40,172 bases of DNA. Origin: an uncultured Mollicutes bacterium (GTDB lineage Bacteria; Bacillota_I; Bacilli_A; UBA3375). This document shows, one piece after another, positions 6,505 to 15,840 of the stretch. The notes beneath the pieces were generated by a model. That model was given only the letters and a program-made list of their open reading frames with translations. It did no database searches and was not told the DNA's origin. Location of the stretch: positions 1-40,172 of the forward strand of contig UWSE01000004.1 in the NCBI GenBank assembly GCA_900551955.1, written 5' to 3'. The position numbers and the translations under genes were made by a program. The stretch's first letter is position 1; every line of letters begins with the position of its first letter.

Positions 6505-9141
6505 ATGAAAGAACTAGATGCAAAATTTAACCATCATATTGTAGAAGAAGGAAAATATGATAAATGGGTTGAAAGTGGAATATTTAACGCTGATGTTAAA
6601 AGTACTAAACAACCATATAGTATTATTTTACCCCCACCTAATGTAACTGGAAAGTTACATTTAGGTCATGCTTGGGATGGTACATTACAAGATATTTTAA
6701 TTAGATACCATCATTTATTAGGTTATGAGACAATGTGGATTGCCGGAATGGATCATGCCGGGATTGCGACCCAAGCAAAAGTTGATGAACGATTAGCGAG
6801 TATGGGAATTAGTCGTTATGACTTAGGACGTGAAGGGTTCTTAGAAAAAGCATGGGAATGGAAAAGTGAATATGCTGACATTATTCGTAAACAATGGGGA
6901 AAATTAGGTTTTGCTCTAGATTATAGTAAAGAGAAATTTACATTAGATGAAGATGTAAATCAAAAAGTATGTGAAGTCTTTGTTAAATTATATGAAAAAG
7001 GTTTAATTTACCAAGGATATCGTATTACTAACTGGGATCCTGCTGTTAAAACAGCATTAAGTGATATTGAAGTAATTTATAAAGAAGTTCAAGGAAAATT
7101 TTATCATTTACGCTATCCACTAGCAGATGGGAGTGGTCATTTAGTTGTTGCTACGACACGACCAGAAACATTATTTGGAGATCAAGCGTTAGCGGTAAAT
7201 CCTAATGATGAACGTTATGGATCGTTAGTCGGGAAAGAAGTAATCATTCCTGGAACAGAAATTAAAATTCCAATTATTGCTGATGATTATGTTAATCAAG
7301 ATTTTGGTTCAGGTGTCGTAAAAATTACGCCAGCTCACGATCCTAATGATTATCAGGTCGGTATGCGTCATGATTTAAAAATGCCGATTATTATGAATTT
7401 AGATGGAACAATGAATGAAAATTGTTTTGAGTTCAATGGGATGGACCGTTTTGAATGTCGAAAAGCTTTAATTAAAAAATTATCTAATTTAGATTTAGTG
7501 GAAAAAATTGAAGATTATACACATAACGTCGGACACTCTGAACGTAGTGGAGTTGTAGTTGAAACGATGTTATCAAAACAATGGTTTGTTAAGATGGATG
7601 AATTGGCAAACCAAGCAATTACTTTCCAAAAAAATCATCAAGGAGTAGAATTCTATCCACAACGTTTTGAAAAAACATTCTTACAATGGATGGAAAATAT
7701 TCAAGATTGGTGTATTTCTCGTCAATTATGGTGGGGACACCGTATTCCTGCTTGGTACCATAATGAAACTGGTGAAGTATATGTAGGATTAACACCACCA
7801 CAAGATATTGAAAATTATACCCAAGATCAAGATGTGTTAGATACATGGTTCTCTTCAGCACTTTGGCCAATGGCAACGACAATATGGCGTGAAGATAATC
7901 AAAATATGGATAAATTTTATCCAACTAATGTGTTAGTAACAGGATATGACATTATTTTCTTCTGGGTAAGTCGTATGATTTTCCAAGCCATTGAATTTAG
8001 TGGGCAAAAACCATTTGATGATGTATTAATTCATGGTTTAATTCGTGCTGCTGATGGACGTAAAATGTCAAAAAGTTTAGGTAATGGTATTGATCCAATG
8101 GATGTTATTGAATCGCATGGAGCTGACGCACTACGTTTATTCTTAATTGGAAACTCAGCTCCAGGACAAGATTTACGTTATAGTGATGAAAAACTAGATG
8201 CTAGTTGGAATTTCTTAAATAAAGTATGGAATGTAAGTCGTTTTGTTATTCAAAATACTGACAACATTACACTAGATACTAATTTAGATAATAGTTTATT
8301 AGATGATGCTGATTTATATATTATTGAACAATATAATCAAACATTAGATAAAATTAACTACTATATGAATAAATATGAATTTGGTGAAGTTAGTAAATAT
8401 TTAATTCACTTTATTCGTGATGAGTTTAGTAGTTGGTATTTAGAAAATACAAAAATATACTTTACAAATGCTGATCAATTAAGTAATAATAAAAAATTAT
8501 TATTAAAAACATTATTAAATAATGTGATGATTATGTTACATCCATTTGCTCCATTTATTACTGATGAGATTTATGCTCATGTTAATCCAGGGCAAGAAAT
8601 CTTTAATCAAACATGGCCACAAGAAATGTCAATTGCTACTAAAGAAGGAGCACATCGTTTTGCCCTTGTTAAGCAAGTAATTACAGTAATCCGTAATTTC
8701 CGTGAACAAGAACAAATCGGTAATAAAAAACCTATGCAAATTATGCTAGAAAGTAATATTAATATTGCTAATAATTACCCGATTATCGAAAAAATGGCAA
8801 ATATTGAAGCAATTAATCCATATCAACAACAAGAAAATTTAATTAGTTTTGTTGAAGGAGAAGTAACAATTCATATTATAAATGATGACTTAATTGATCA
8901 AAATGCAAAACGTGAAAAACTACAACAACAACTAGAAAACGTGCTTAATGAAGTTAATCGTAGCTTAAAAATGCTTAGTAATGAGAAGTTTGTTGGCAAT
9001 GCTAATCCAGACAAAATTAAAGAAGAAGTTGAAAAAGCAGCACAAAATATTTCACAATATCATGACACATGTCAATTATTAGGGTATAATGATATTGATA
9101 GTAAAATTGTTGAATTAGAAGAGGTGTTAAGTAAATTATGA
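6505..9141 (+). CDS. valS: Valyl-tRNA synthetase
   Basis: This class Ia synthetase charges tRNA-Val. The 878-residue length is normal. The class I signature HLGH is at 52-55 in PPPNVTGKLHLGHAWD and KMSKS at 520-524; between them lies the CP1 editing domain with TTRPETLFGDQA. The C-terminal 60 residues form the coiled-coil tRNA-binding arm typical of ValRS. The infB stop and the valS SD (TAGGAAT) overlap, so valS is an extension of the infB operon. Its stop is UGA, overlapping the next ATG (ATGA), which supports UGA being a genuine stop in this organism. Confidence 0.98.
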   Translation: MKELDAKFNHHIVEEGKYDKWVESGIFNADVKSTKQPYSIILPPPNVTGKLHLGHAWDGTLQDILIRYHHLLGYETMWIAGMDHAGIATQAKVDERLASMGISRYDLGREGFLEKAWEWKSEYADIIRKQWGKLGFALDYSKEKFTLDEDVNQKVCEVFVKLYEKGLIYQGYRITNWDPAVKTALSDIEVIYKEVQGKFYHLRYPLADGSGHLVVATTRPETLFGDQALAVNPNDERYGSLVGKEVIIPGTEIKIPIIADDYVNQDFGSGVVKITPAHDPNDYQVGMRHDLKMPIIMNLDGTMNENCFEFNGMDRFECRKALIKKLSNLDLVEKIEDYTHNVGHSERSGVVVETMLSKQWFVKMDELANQAITFQKNHQGVEFYPQRFEKTFLQWMENIQDWCISRQLWWGHRIPAWYHNETGEVYVGLTPPQDIENYTQDQDVLDTWFSSALWPMATTIWREDNQNMDKFYPTNVLVTGYDIIFFWVSRMIFQAIEFSGQKPFDDVLIHGLIRAADGRKMSKSLGNGIDPMDVIESHGADALRLFLIGNSAPGQDLRYSDEKLDASWNFLNKVWNVSRFVIQNTDNITLDTNLDNSLLDDADLYIIEQYNQTLDKINYYMNKYEFGEVSKYLIHFIRDEFSSWYLENTKIYFTNADQLSNNKKLLLKTLLNNVMIMLHPFAPFITDEIYAHVNPGQEIFNQTWPQEMSIATKEGAHRFALVKQVITVIRNFREQEQIGNKKPMQIMLESNINIANNYPIIEKMANIEAINPYQQQENLISFVEGEVTIHIINDDLIDQNAKREKLQQQLENVLNEVNRSLKMLSNEKFVGNANPDKIKEEVEKAAQNISQYHDTCQLLGYNDIDSKIVELEEVLSKL

Positions 9142-10271
9142 ATATCGATGAAGGTTTACAAAAATGGGCTAAAAGATTAATAATTTTAATTTTTTGTTTA
9201 ATTTTATTTTTCTTTTGTCAAAAAATCGGGCTAATTAAAGCAATTATTAATGTATTAGCAGCTTTAACGCCATTATATATTGCGATTTTTGTATCATGGA
9301 TGATGCAACCTGTTGCCCGTTATTTAACTGATAAATGGAAAATTAAGTATGGTGTAAGTTGTTTCTTATCAATCATCTTAATGGTCTTGGTAGTATGTGT
9401 GTTAATATTTACCATTATTCCGGAAATTTTCTTCCAAATTAAAGGGTTTATTAATACTTTATCTACATCAATTACTAGTTTATTCAATCAATTAGAACAA
9501 GTAGGAGTGTTTAAAAAAGATTCTCGTTTCTTTACTGAAATTGATCAAGCATTACAACAATATAACCTAAGTTTAGATTCAATCTTCCGTCACGGTTTAG
9601 ATTTTGTTAAAAACAATAGTAACTATATTACTGATGGTATCAATTCAACAATCGGGGTAGTCCAATCAGTTATTGGTGTAATAACTCAAATTGGATTAGG
9701 TTTCTTATTGAGTTTTTATTTAATGCCTAACTTTAATCACTATGTTAATTTAGTAGTAAAAAAAGTTAATAAAGATAAACAAAAATCGTTTAGAGAAGAT
9801 TTAACTAGTATTTCAGTTACTTTAAGAAAATATTTAAAAGGATTATTATTAGATACTGTCACTTTATGTATTATTTTATCTGTTTTAACTTCGATTTTCT
9901 TTGGTGCTAAAATAGGAATCATGACAGCGATTGTCTTTAGTTTAATAGCTGCTCTATTTAACATTATCCCTTATATTGGACCTATAATTGGAGCAATTCC
10001 GTTAGTGTTAGTGGTATTCCAATCATATGGAATTCTTGGGATTATCGGAGCTTCAATATTGATCTTCTTAGCACAGTTTGTCGAATCTAATATCATTTAT
10101 CCACGTATTATGGGTAACTCAATTAATATGCATCCTGTAACTTTAATGGTCGGTTTATTAGTATGTAGTACCTTATTTGGTTTTGTAGGGATGTTTATTT
10201 CAACACCATTACTATCAATTCTCAAAATTTTCTTAGTAAAATTTGGAGTTATAGGAGAGGATGATTTATAA
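9138..10271 (+). CDS. AI-2E family transporter (YdbI/YubA-like permease)
   Basis: This 377-residue polytopic membrane protein has an N-terminal pair of helices (about 13-55), a further helix at about 68-95, a mainly soluble middle region (95-165), and a C-terminal block of helices with the family motif FNIIPYIGPIIGAIPLVLV (about 274-292) and the closing segment GMFISTPLLSILKIF. The family includes AI-2 exporters in enteric bacteria and Na+/H+ antiporters in others, so the substrate cannot be stated. The ATG overlaps the valS stop (ATGA), and its TAA shares one base with the next ATG. It belongs to the same transcription unit. Confidence 0.9.
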   Translation: MNIDEGLQKWAKRLIILIFCLILFFFCQKIGLIKAIINVLAALTPLYIAIFVSWMMQPVARYLTDKWKIKYGVSCFLSIILMVLVVCVLIFTIIPEIFFQIKGFINTLSTSITSLFNQLEQVGVFKKDSRFFTEIDQALQQYNLSLDSIFRHGLDFVKNNSNYITDGINSTIGVVQSVIGVITQIGLGFLLSFYLMPNFNHYVNLVVKKVNKDKQKSFREDLTSISVTLRKYLKGLLLDTVTLCIILSVLTSIFFGAKIGIMTAIVFSLIAALFNIIPYIGPIIGAIPLVLVVFQSYGILGIIGASILIFLAQFVESNIIYPRIMGNSINMHPVTLMVGLLVCSTLFGFVGMFISTPLLSILKIFLVKFGVIGEDDL

Positions 10272-11701
10272 TGAATAAAAAAGTTTTCAATAACATAAAA
10301 TTTATCGTATTATTGATTGTAGGAGTGTTTGTTTTTTTAGTTCCATTTTCTTTGCCTTTTCCTGGATTTGAAGAAAAAACGATCTTAATTTCGCACTTCT
10401 CAACATTAGTTAAGGATTATTTTTTAACGCCATTTATATACTTTACCTTAGCCGTACAAGTATTTATTGTGCTTAGTGCACTAGTTGGATTATATCGTCG
10501 TATCACTAAGAAAGATTTAAAAAATCCATTCTTAAATGAATTATGTGGAACGACATATCCAATGATCATTACAAAAATAGTAGGAGCAATATTTTTTACT
10601 TTAGTTGCTTTAAAACAATTGGGAATTGATTTTAGTCACAATCCAACAATGGGAAGTCAATTATCTATATTTTTTGGAAATGTTTATAATGCGATTATTA
10701 ACCCAGATACTGGGGGAACAACCTTTGATTTAGTATTAAGTTTATTTTTAACGTTCTTTGCGGGAAACTTATTATTACCATTTTTAACAGATTTTGGAGC
10801 TGTAGAATTTGTCGGTAACCTAGCTTCGCGTGTTATGCATAAGTTATTTGGGATTCCTGGTTATTCTGCGATTGATGCTGTAGCTAGTTTTGTTGGAGAT
10901 GGAACAATTGGAATTTTAGTTACAGATCGTCAGTATCAACGTGGATACTATACGCAACGTCAAGCAGGAATAATAGCTACTAGCTTTTCGATTGTTGGGA
11001 TTGCCTTTGCAACATTAGTTGCTAACACATTAGGTTTTTCTAATTACTTTGGAATCTTTTATGGAACAATTATACTTGTAACTATTGTATTAGCAATGGT
11101 ATTATCACATTTTAATTTCTTTAATTTTAAAGATACTTATTATAATGACGATAATAAAAAAGTAGAAGATAGTAATGTTAATTTTAAACAAGCATTTGAA
11201 ATAGGAGTAGAAGTTTGTGCAAAAGCTAACATTAAAACCATTATTGTGACTGCTTTTAAACAAATTATCACTACCTTTATTATCTTTGTGCCAACAATAA
11301 TGTGTGTCGGAACATTAGGATTAATGTTATCCACATATACACCAGTATTTACATGGATTTCAACACCATTTATTCCGATCTTACAATTTTTAGGATTTGG
11401 AAGTAGTGCTGAAGCAATGGCACCAGGATTATTTGTGGGATTAGCTGATATGTATTTACCAACATTATTCGTATCAGATCCAGCAATGACGATTTCTAGT
11501 GCAGCTAAATTCTTTATTGGTGTATTATCATTCTGTCAATTAGTCTTCTTATCAGAAACTGGAATGGTATTATTAAATACTAAAATTGGATTTAAATTTA
11601 AAGATATATTAAAACTATTTGCCATTAGAACCTTACTATCGATTCCAATTATCTTATTTGTAACTTATATATTAAGTTTCTTTGGCATTGTTAGTTTTTA
11701 A
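10271..11701 (+). CDS. YjiH-type membrane protein with nucleoside-recognition (Gate) domains
   Basis: This 476-residue membrane protein has about ten hydrophobic segments. The stretch around residues 198-240 (SAIDAVASFVGDGTIGILV followed by QRGYYTQRQAGIIATSFS) is characteristic of the YjiH group, which contains the nucleoside-recognition Gate domain shared with spore-maturation proteins and nucleoside transporters. A second Gate-like half lies near 365-420 (GFGSSAEAMAPGLFVGLADMY). Transport of a small solute is likely; the substrate is not established. It is the last gene of the rightward rimP-to-transporter unit, and a strong hairpin terminator begins two bases after its stop. Confidence 0.87.
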   Translation: MNKKVFNNIKFIVLLIVGVFVFLVPFSLPFPGFEEKTILISHFSTLVKDYFLTPFIYFTLAVQVFIVLSALVGLYRRITKKDLKNPFLNELCGTTYPMIITKIVGAIFFTLVALKQLGIDFSHNPTMGSQLSIFFGNVYNAIINPDTGGTTFDLVLSLFLTFFAGNLLLPFLTDFGAVEFVGNLASRVMHKLFGIPGYSAIDAVASFVGDGTIGILVTDRQYQRGYYTQRQAGIIATSFSIVGIAFATLVANTLGFSNYFGIFYGTIILVTIVLAMVLSHFNFFNFKDTYYNDDNKKVEDSNVNFKQAFEIGVEVCAKANIKTIIVTAFKQIITTFIIFVPTIMCVGTLGLMLSTYTPVFTWISTPFIPILQFLGFGSSAEAMAPGLFVGLADMYLPTLFVSDPAMTISSAAKFFIGVLSFCQLVFLSETGMVLLNTKIGFKFKDILKLFAIRTLLSIPIILFVTYILSFFGIVSF

Positions 11702-11703
11702 TT

Positions 11704-11726
11704 AAAAGCAACTACGGTTGCTTTTT
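11704..11726 (+). terminator. Intrinsic terminator after the YjiH-type gene
   Basis: AAAAGCAAC (11704-11712) pairs perfectly with GTTGCTTTT (11717-11725) around a TACG loop, followed by T bases. It ends the unit that starts at the rimP promoter. Confidence 0.9.
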
Positions 11727-11742
11727 CTTATGAAAATTTAAA

Positions 11743-11772
11743 TCACCGGATATATAGATAAAATGGTATAAT
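11743..11772 (+). promoter_or_regulatory. Promoter of thiN-glmS
   Basis: TGGTATAAT (11764-11772) is an extended -10 element. TCACCG (11743-11748) lies 18 bases upstream of TATAAT, the same sequence and distance as at the rimP promoter. The predicted start leaves an about 8-nt leader consisting essentially of the GAGGT ribosome-binding site before the ATG at 11787. Confidence 0.68.
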
Positions 11773-11786
11773 TTAAACGAGGTAAT

Positions 11787-12401
11787 ATGAATATAGCAAT
11801 AGCCTTAAACGGTAGTAATAATGTCAATCTAAACTTATTGTCAGAACAATTAAATATTGATAATTGGATCGCTGGTGATGGAGGATATAATACATTACAA
11901 AGCTATAATATCATCCCAGAAATAGTAATCGGTGATATGGATTCTATCAATAATTCAAAAGAAGTAGAACAAGTAATTTATCCTTCTAATAAAGATGTAA
12001 GTGATGGATTTCTAGCTCTTAAATATTGTTTAGAACATTATAAAGAGGTTGAACATATCTATATTGTTGGGGTAATTGATGATAAACGTTTAGAACATTT
12101 TTGGAACAATATCATTAGTTTATTTGATAATAAAGTTGTTATTATTACTAACAATAATCTTATTTGTTATACTGATAAAGATATTAAATTAGAATATATA
12201 GTTAATTGTGACTATATATCGCTTTTCTCACTAACGGATGTAAGTAATTTATCAATTATTGGTGCTAAATACGAGGTTAATAAGCAAAATTATCAAGCTA
12301 ATCGTTTTTTAGGATTAAGTAATGAATTTGTCGAAGAACAACCAATTACAGTTAGCCTTGATAGTGGTCAATTAGTAATCTTTTATAGCTTTAAGGAGTA
12401 A
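11787..12401 (+). CDS. thiN: Thiamine pyrophosphokinase-like protein
   Basis: Thiamine pyrophosphokinase transfers pyrophosphate from ATP to thiamine to form the cofactor TPP. The 204-residue protein has the N-terminal GDGGYNTL segment (30-37), IIPEIVIGDMDSI (42-54) with the two metal-binding Asp residues, and the Lys/Asp pair in NKDVSD (68-73). The normally conserved GGRxDHxLxN motif is replaced by DDKRLEHFWNN (98-108): the glycines are lost, one residue is inserted and the Asp is Glu. The C-terminal substrate-binding domain is present with a weak SLFSL strand. It may therefore be a low-activity or re-purposed enzyme. It shares the promoter with glmS, whose ATG is one base past this gene's TAA. 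Confidence 0.82.
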   Translation: MNIAIALNGSNNVNLNLLSEQLNIDNWIAGDGGYNTLQSYNIIPEIVIGDMDSINNSKEVEQVIYPSNKDVSDGFLALKYCLEHYKEVEHIYIVGVIDDKRLEHFWNNIISLFDNKVVIITNNNLICYTDKDIKLEYIVNCDYISLFSLTDVSNLSIIGAKYEVNKQNYQANRFLGLSNEFVEEQPITVSLDSGQLVIFYSFKE

Positions 12402-12402
12402 T

Positions 12403-14244
12403 ATGTGTGGAATATCAGGATATATAGGAATAAATAGCGATGCACTAGATCGTGTTATTCATGGATTAGAACGATTAGAATATCGTGGATACGACTCAGC
12501 AGGGGTAGCTAGTGTTATTAATGGTGAGTTTAAAACATTTAAAACTATTGAAGAAGTTGTAAGTCTTCCAGAAATTATTAATAAAGAAGGAGAAGTTTGT
12601 TGTAATCTAGCTATTGGGCATACAAGATGGGCAACTCATGGAGAACCAAGTGTAGTTAATGCTCATCCGCATGTTGTTAATCAATTTGCTATCGTGCATA
12701 ATGGGATTATTGAAAACTTTCAAGAATTAAAAACAGATTTAATTGCCAAAGGATATGAATTCAAATCAACAACTGATACAGAAGTTGCTTGTGCATATCT
12801 TGATTGGGCATTTAGCATGACTGCAAATATTTACCACACCATCCAAATGGCAATTAATGCCTTTGTTGGTAACTATGCTATTGTATTAATCAATAAAACT
12901 ATGCCAAATAATTTGTATGCTTTTAGTAATAATGCCCCAATCGTAATTGGTGCTGGAAATGATGGATATTACATTGCTAGTGATGAGGCGGCCTTTTTAG
13001 ATTATACAAATCAATATTTTCGTTTAGAAAATATGCAAATTGCTGAAATTTCTTTAATGGATAATGGGCAAGGAATGGTTCAACCAATGATTAATTTCTA
13101 CCAATTTGACGTTAATAGCCAACAAATTGTCCCAACCCAATTACAATTAAATATCAGTAAAAAAGATCCAAGTAGTTATGATAAACAAGGCTTTGAGCAT
13201 TTTATGTTAAAAGAAATTTCAGAGCAACCGATGGTTATAGCCAATACCATTCAAGCATATGGATATAATCAACAACCAATCTTTGACTTACGTGATTATG
13301 AACATATTAATATAATTGCTTGTGGTAGCTCATTATATGTTGGAGAAATAGCTAAAAACTTACTTCAACGATTAGGTAAACGCGTAAGTGTAGAGTGTGC
13401 TAGTGAATTTAGATATTCAGATGCCACATTAGGTGATGATGATTTATGTATCTTCATTTCTCAAAGTGGAGAAACAGCTGATACATTAGCAGCATTAGAA
13501 TTAGTTAATCAATTAGGTATAGATACACTAGCTGTAGTTAATGTGGTTGACTCTAGTATTATGAATAAAGCTAAATTTAGTATCCAAACATTAGCTGGTA
13601 GCGAAATTGCTGTAGCAACAACTAAAGCATTTAGTGCCCAATTAATGGTATTTATCTTAATGTATTTACAAAATGCTCAATTAGATGGATCAATTGACCA
13701 AAATGCATATAATTTGATCATTAATAACTTAATGAATATTAATATGAGTATGCAAAATATCATTAATGACCCTAAAATACAAGAAGTTGCTAAATCATTT
13801 ACAAATACTGATTCAGCATTCTTTTTAGGACGTGGAATGGATTATCCATTAGCTCTTGAAGGTAGTTTAAAATTAAAAGAAATTAGTTATATTCACTCTG
13901 AAGCGTATCCAGCTGGTGAATTAAAACATGGGCCAATCGCCTTAATTAATGAAAAAGTACCTGTAATTTGTTTAGTAACTGACCAAAAATTAGTCGGTAA
14001 AATGATATCTAATATACAAGAAGTTACAGCCCGTGACGGAGATGTATTTGTTATTGGATTACAAAGTTTAGTTGCAGATTTATTTAATGATGAAAATACA
14101 GTATTATTACCAAATATTGATGAATTTACTAATATCTTTAATACATTAGTAACTTTACAAGTATTGTCATATTATATAGCTAAAAATCGTGATTGTGAAA
14201 TAGATCGTCCGAAAAACTTAGCTAAAAGTGTTACTGTAGAATAA
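12403..14244 (+). CDS. glmS: Glutamine-fructose-6-phosphate aminotransferase
   Basis: GlmS makes glucosamine-6-phosphate, the first step towards UDP-GlcNAc and peptidoglycan. The glutaminase domain starts at once with MCGISGYIG, the catalytic Cys2 becoming residue 1 after Met removal, and includes LEYRGYDSAG, GHTRWATHG and HNGIIENF. The isomerase half has two SIS domains (CGSSLYVG, SQSGETADT; then FFLGRGMDYPLALEGSLKLKE) and the conserved C-terminus DRPKNLAKSVTVE. The length of 613 is normal. No glmS ribozyme can fit upstream, because the gene starts one base after thiN; in many Bacillota that riboswitch lies in a long leader, so control here must differ. Terminator at 14271-14292. Confidence 0.98.
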   Translation: MCGISGYIGINSDALDRVIHGLERLEYRGYDSAGVASVINGEFKTFKTIEEVVSLPEIINKEGEVCCNLAIGHTRWATHGEPSVVNAHPHVVNQFAIVHNGIIENFQELKTDLIAKGYEFKSTTDTEVACAYLDWAFSMTANIYHTIQMAINAFVGNYAIVLINKTMPNNLYAFSNNAPIVIGAGNDGYYIASDEAAFLDYTNQYFRLENMQIAEISLMDNGQGMVQPMINFYQFDVNSQQIVPTQLQLNISKKDPSSYDKQGFEHFMLKEISEQPMVIANTIQAYGYNQQPIFDLRDYEHINIIACGSSLYVGEIAKNLLQRLGKRVSVECASEFRYSDATLGDDDLCIFISQSGETADTLAALELVNQLGIDTLAVVNVVDSSIMNKAKFSIQTLAGSEIAVATTKAFSAQLMVFILMYLQNAQLDGSIDQNAYNLIINNLMNINMSMQNIINDPKIQEVAKSFTNTDSAFFLGRGMDYPLALEGSLKLKEISYIHSEAYPAGELKHGPIALINEKVPVICLVTDQKLVGKMISNIQEVTARDGDVFVIGLQSLVADLFNDENTVLLPNIDEFTNIFNTLVTLQVLSYYIAKNRDCEIDRPKNLAKSVTVE

Positions 14245-14270
14245 GTTTTATATACAAATACATGTAAAAT

Positions 14271-14292
14271 AGCACCCTAAAAGGGTGCTTTT
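14271..14292 (+). terminator. Shared bidirectional terminator between convergent units
   Basis: AGCACCCT (14271-14278) pairs perfectly with AGGGTGCT (14282-14289) around an AAA loop. On the plus strand it is followed by TTTTA and ends glmS; on the minus strand it is followed by ATTTTA and can end the mnmG-to-aroE/K unit. Confidence 0.9.
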
Positions 14293-14305
14293 ATATTATT
14301 ATATA

Positions 14306-14668
<363 letters not shown>

Positions 14669-14688
14669 ACTCTAGCTTATATTTTCTC

Positions 14689-15840
14689 CTATAATTTTGT
14701 CTGCCATTGGTGATAAATTGGCATTCTTCTCTCGTATGTAGCTTGTAATTGCTCTAAATCGCAATATAAAGGCCGAGAATCGTCAAAATATCGTTCTAAG
14801 TAATTTATTCCACGATTAATAAAAACTAGCTTATAATGGCGCAATATGAATAAATTTTGCCATCTTTCGACAATTCCACCACCTAAGCTAATAATTGGGG
14901 GCTTAAATTTAGTAATTACTTGTTCTAAAATTGCAGTTTCCAGGTCTCTAAAGGCACTTTCTCCTTCTCTTATAATATAATCATAAATAGGCTCTTTAAT
15001 CGTTGCTTCTATATATTCATCAAGATCATAACTACCTTGATATTGTTTTCCGATTGATGTTTTACCACTAAATGGCATTCCAATTAGAGCTAAGCCTTTA
15101 AAACGATAAGTATCAATTGCTTGTTTAATTAAAGGAATTAAATCATAATTAGGGGATAAATCATACCAAATACTAAAATTAGATATTGCTTGATGAATCA
15201 ACATCTCAATTCCATTAATATGAGGGATCTTATAATATTTGGCACAGATTAACAATGGATTAACATCTGGGGTATAGTTTAAATCAATTATATATTTAAA
15301 ATTACTAATATATTTACGATCAATTGGTAATTGATCCTCATATCCTCCTTGTCCACAAGGGGTAGTATTAATTAATACCTCAGCTTCATAAGCACGCGAA
15401 TCAATTTCTCGATCTTGATAATAAATAACATTTACTGTTTTTTTAAGATTAAGAAAATATTTTTGAATCATTTGACTCATACTACCTTTTCCTAATATTG
15501 TAATAGAATCTACTTCTTCTTTAACTAACTTATTAAATATATGGATAAAAGCTGGTAAATCAGTATTATATCCGATATTGTGATTTACCATATTAGCACA
15601 ATTGGTAAAACCAACGACAGGATCATATTTATTAATATGATTTAATATTTCTTGTTTATAAGGAATAGTAATATTATATCCTTGATAATTAGCTAAATTG
15701 ACATCTTCTAAGCTATCTACTCCTACAATTTCATAACTAAAATCACTAATATGATAATAGTTAGCCAAGTAATTATAAATATAAGGCGATAGGGAATACT
15801 CTATATTAGTATTCCCTATTAAACAGAATTTATTATTCAT
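14689..15840 (-). CDS. Bifunctional shikimate dehydrogenase-shikimate kinase fusion
   Basis: One uninterrupted 383-residue chain joins two consecutive shikimate-pathway enzymes. Residues 1-245 resemble AroE: SLSP (16-19) binds shikimate, NITIPYK (56-62) carries the catalytic Lys62, NTD (92-94) and a C-terminal HQA helix follow; the dinucleotide loop GKGSMSQ (117-123) departs from the usual GAGGA. Residues 248-383 resemble AroK: P-loop GMPFSGKTS (254-262), DLDE (272-275), FRDLE (297-301), GGG (320-322), RPLY (356-359) and R371. Together they would convert 3-dehydroshikimate to shikimate-3-phosphate. The ATG overlaps the chorismate mutase stop. The kinase part is about 30 residues shorter than a free-standing AroK (LID region reduced). 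A 12-bp inverted repeat lies at codons 8-17. Confidence 0.9.
   Translation of the reverse strand: MNNKFCLIGNTNIEYSLSPYIYNYLANYYHISDFSYEIVGVDSLEDVNLANYQGYNITIPYKQEILNHINKYDPVVGFTNCANMVNHNIGYNTDLPAFIHIFNKLVKEEVDSITILGKGSMSQMIQKYFLNLKKTVNVIYYQDREIDSRAYEAEVLINTTPCGQGGYEDQLPIDRKYISNFKYIIDLNYTPDVNPLLICAKYYKIPHINGIEMLIHQAISNFSIWYDLSPNYDLIPLIKQAIDTYRFKGLALIGMPFSGKTSIGKQYQGSYDLDEYIEATIKEPIYDYIIREGESAFRDLETAILEQVITKFKPPIISLGGGIVERWQNLFILRHYKLVFINRGINYLERYFDDSRPLYCDLEQLQATYERRMPIYHQWQTKL

Noticed and set aside
9139..9141. Mycoplasma-type code with UGA read as Trp
   Set aside because: UGA acts as the stop of valS, ispD and tmk at places where the next gene starts or the protein ends as expected, and Trp is written UGG in all long genes.
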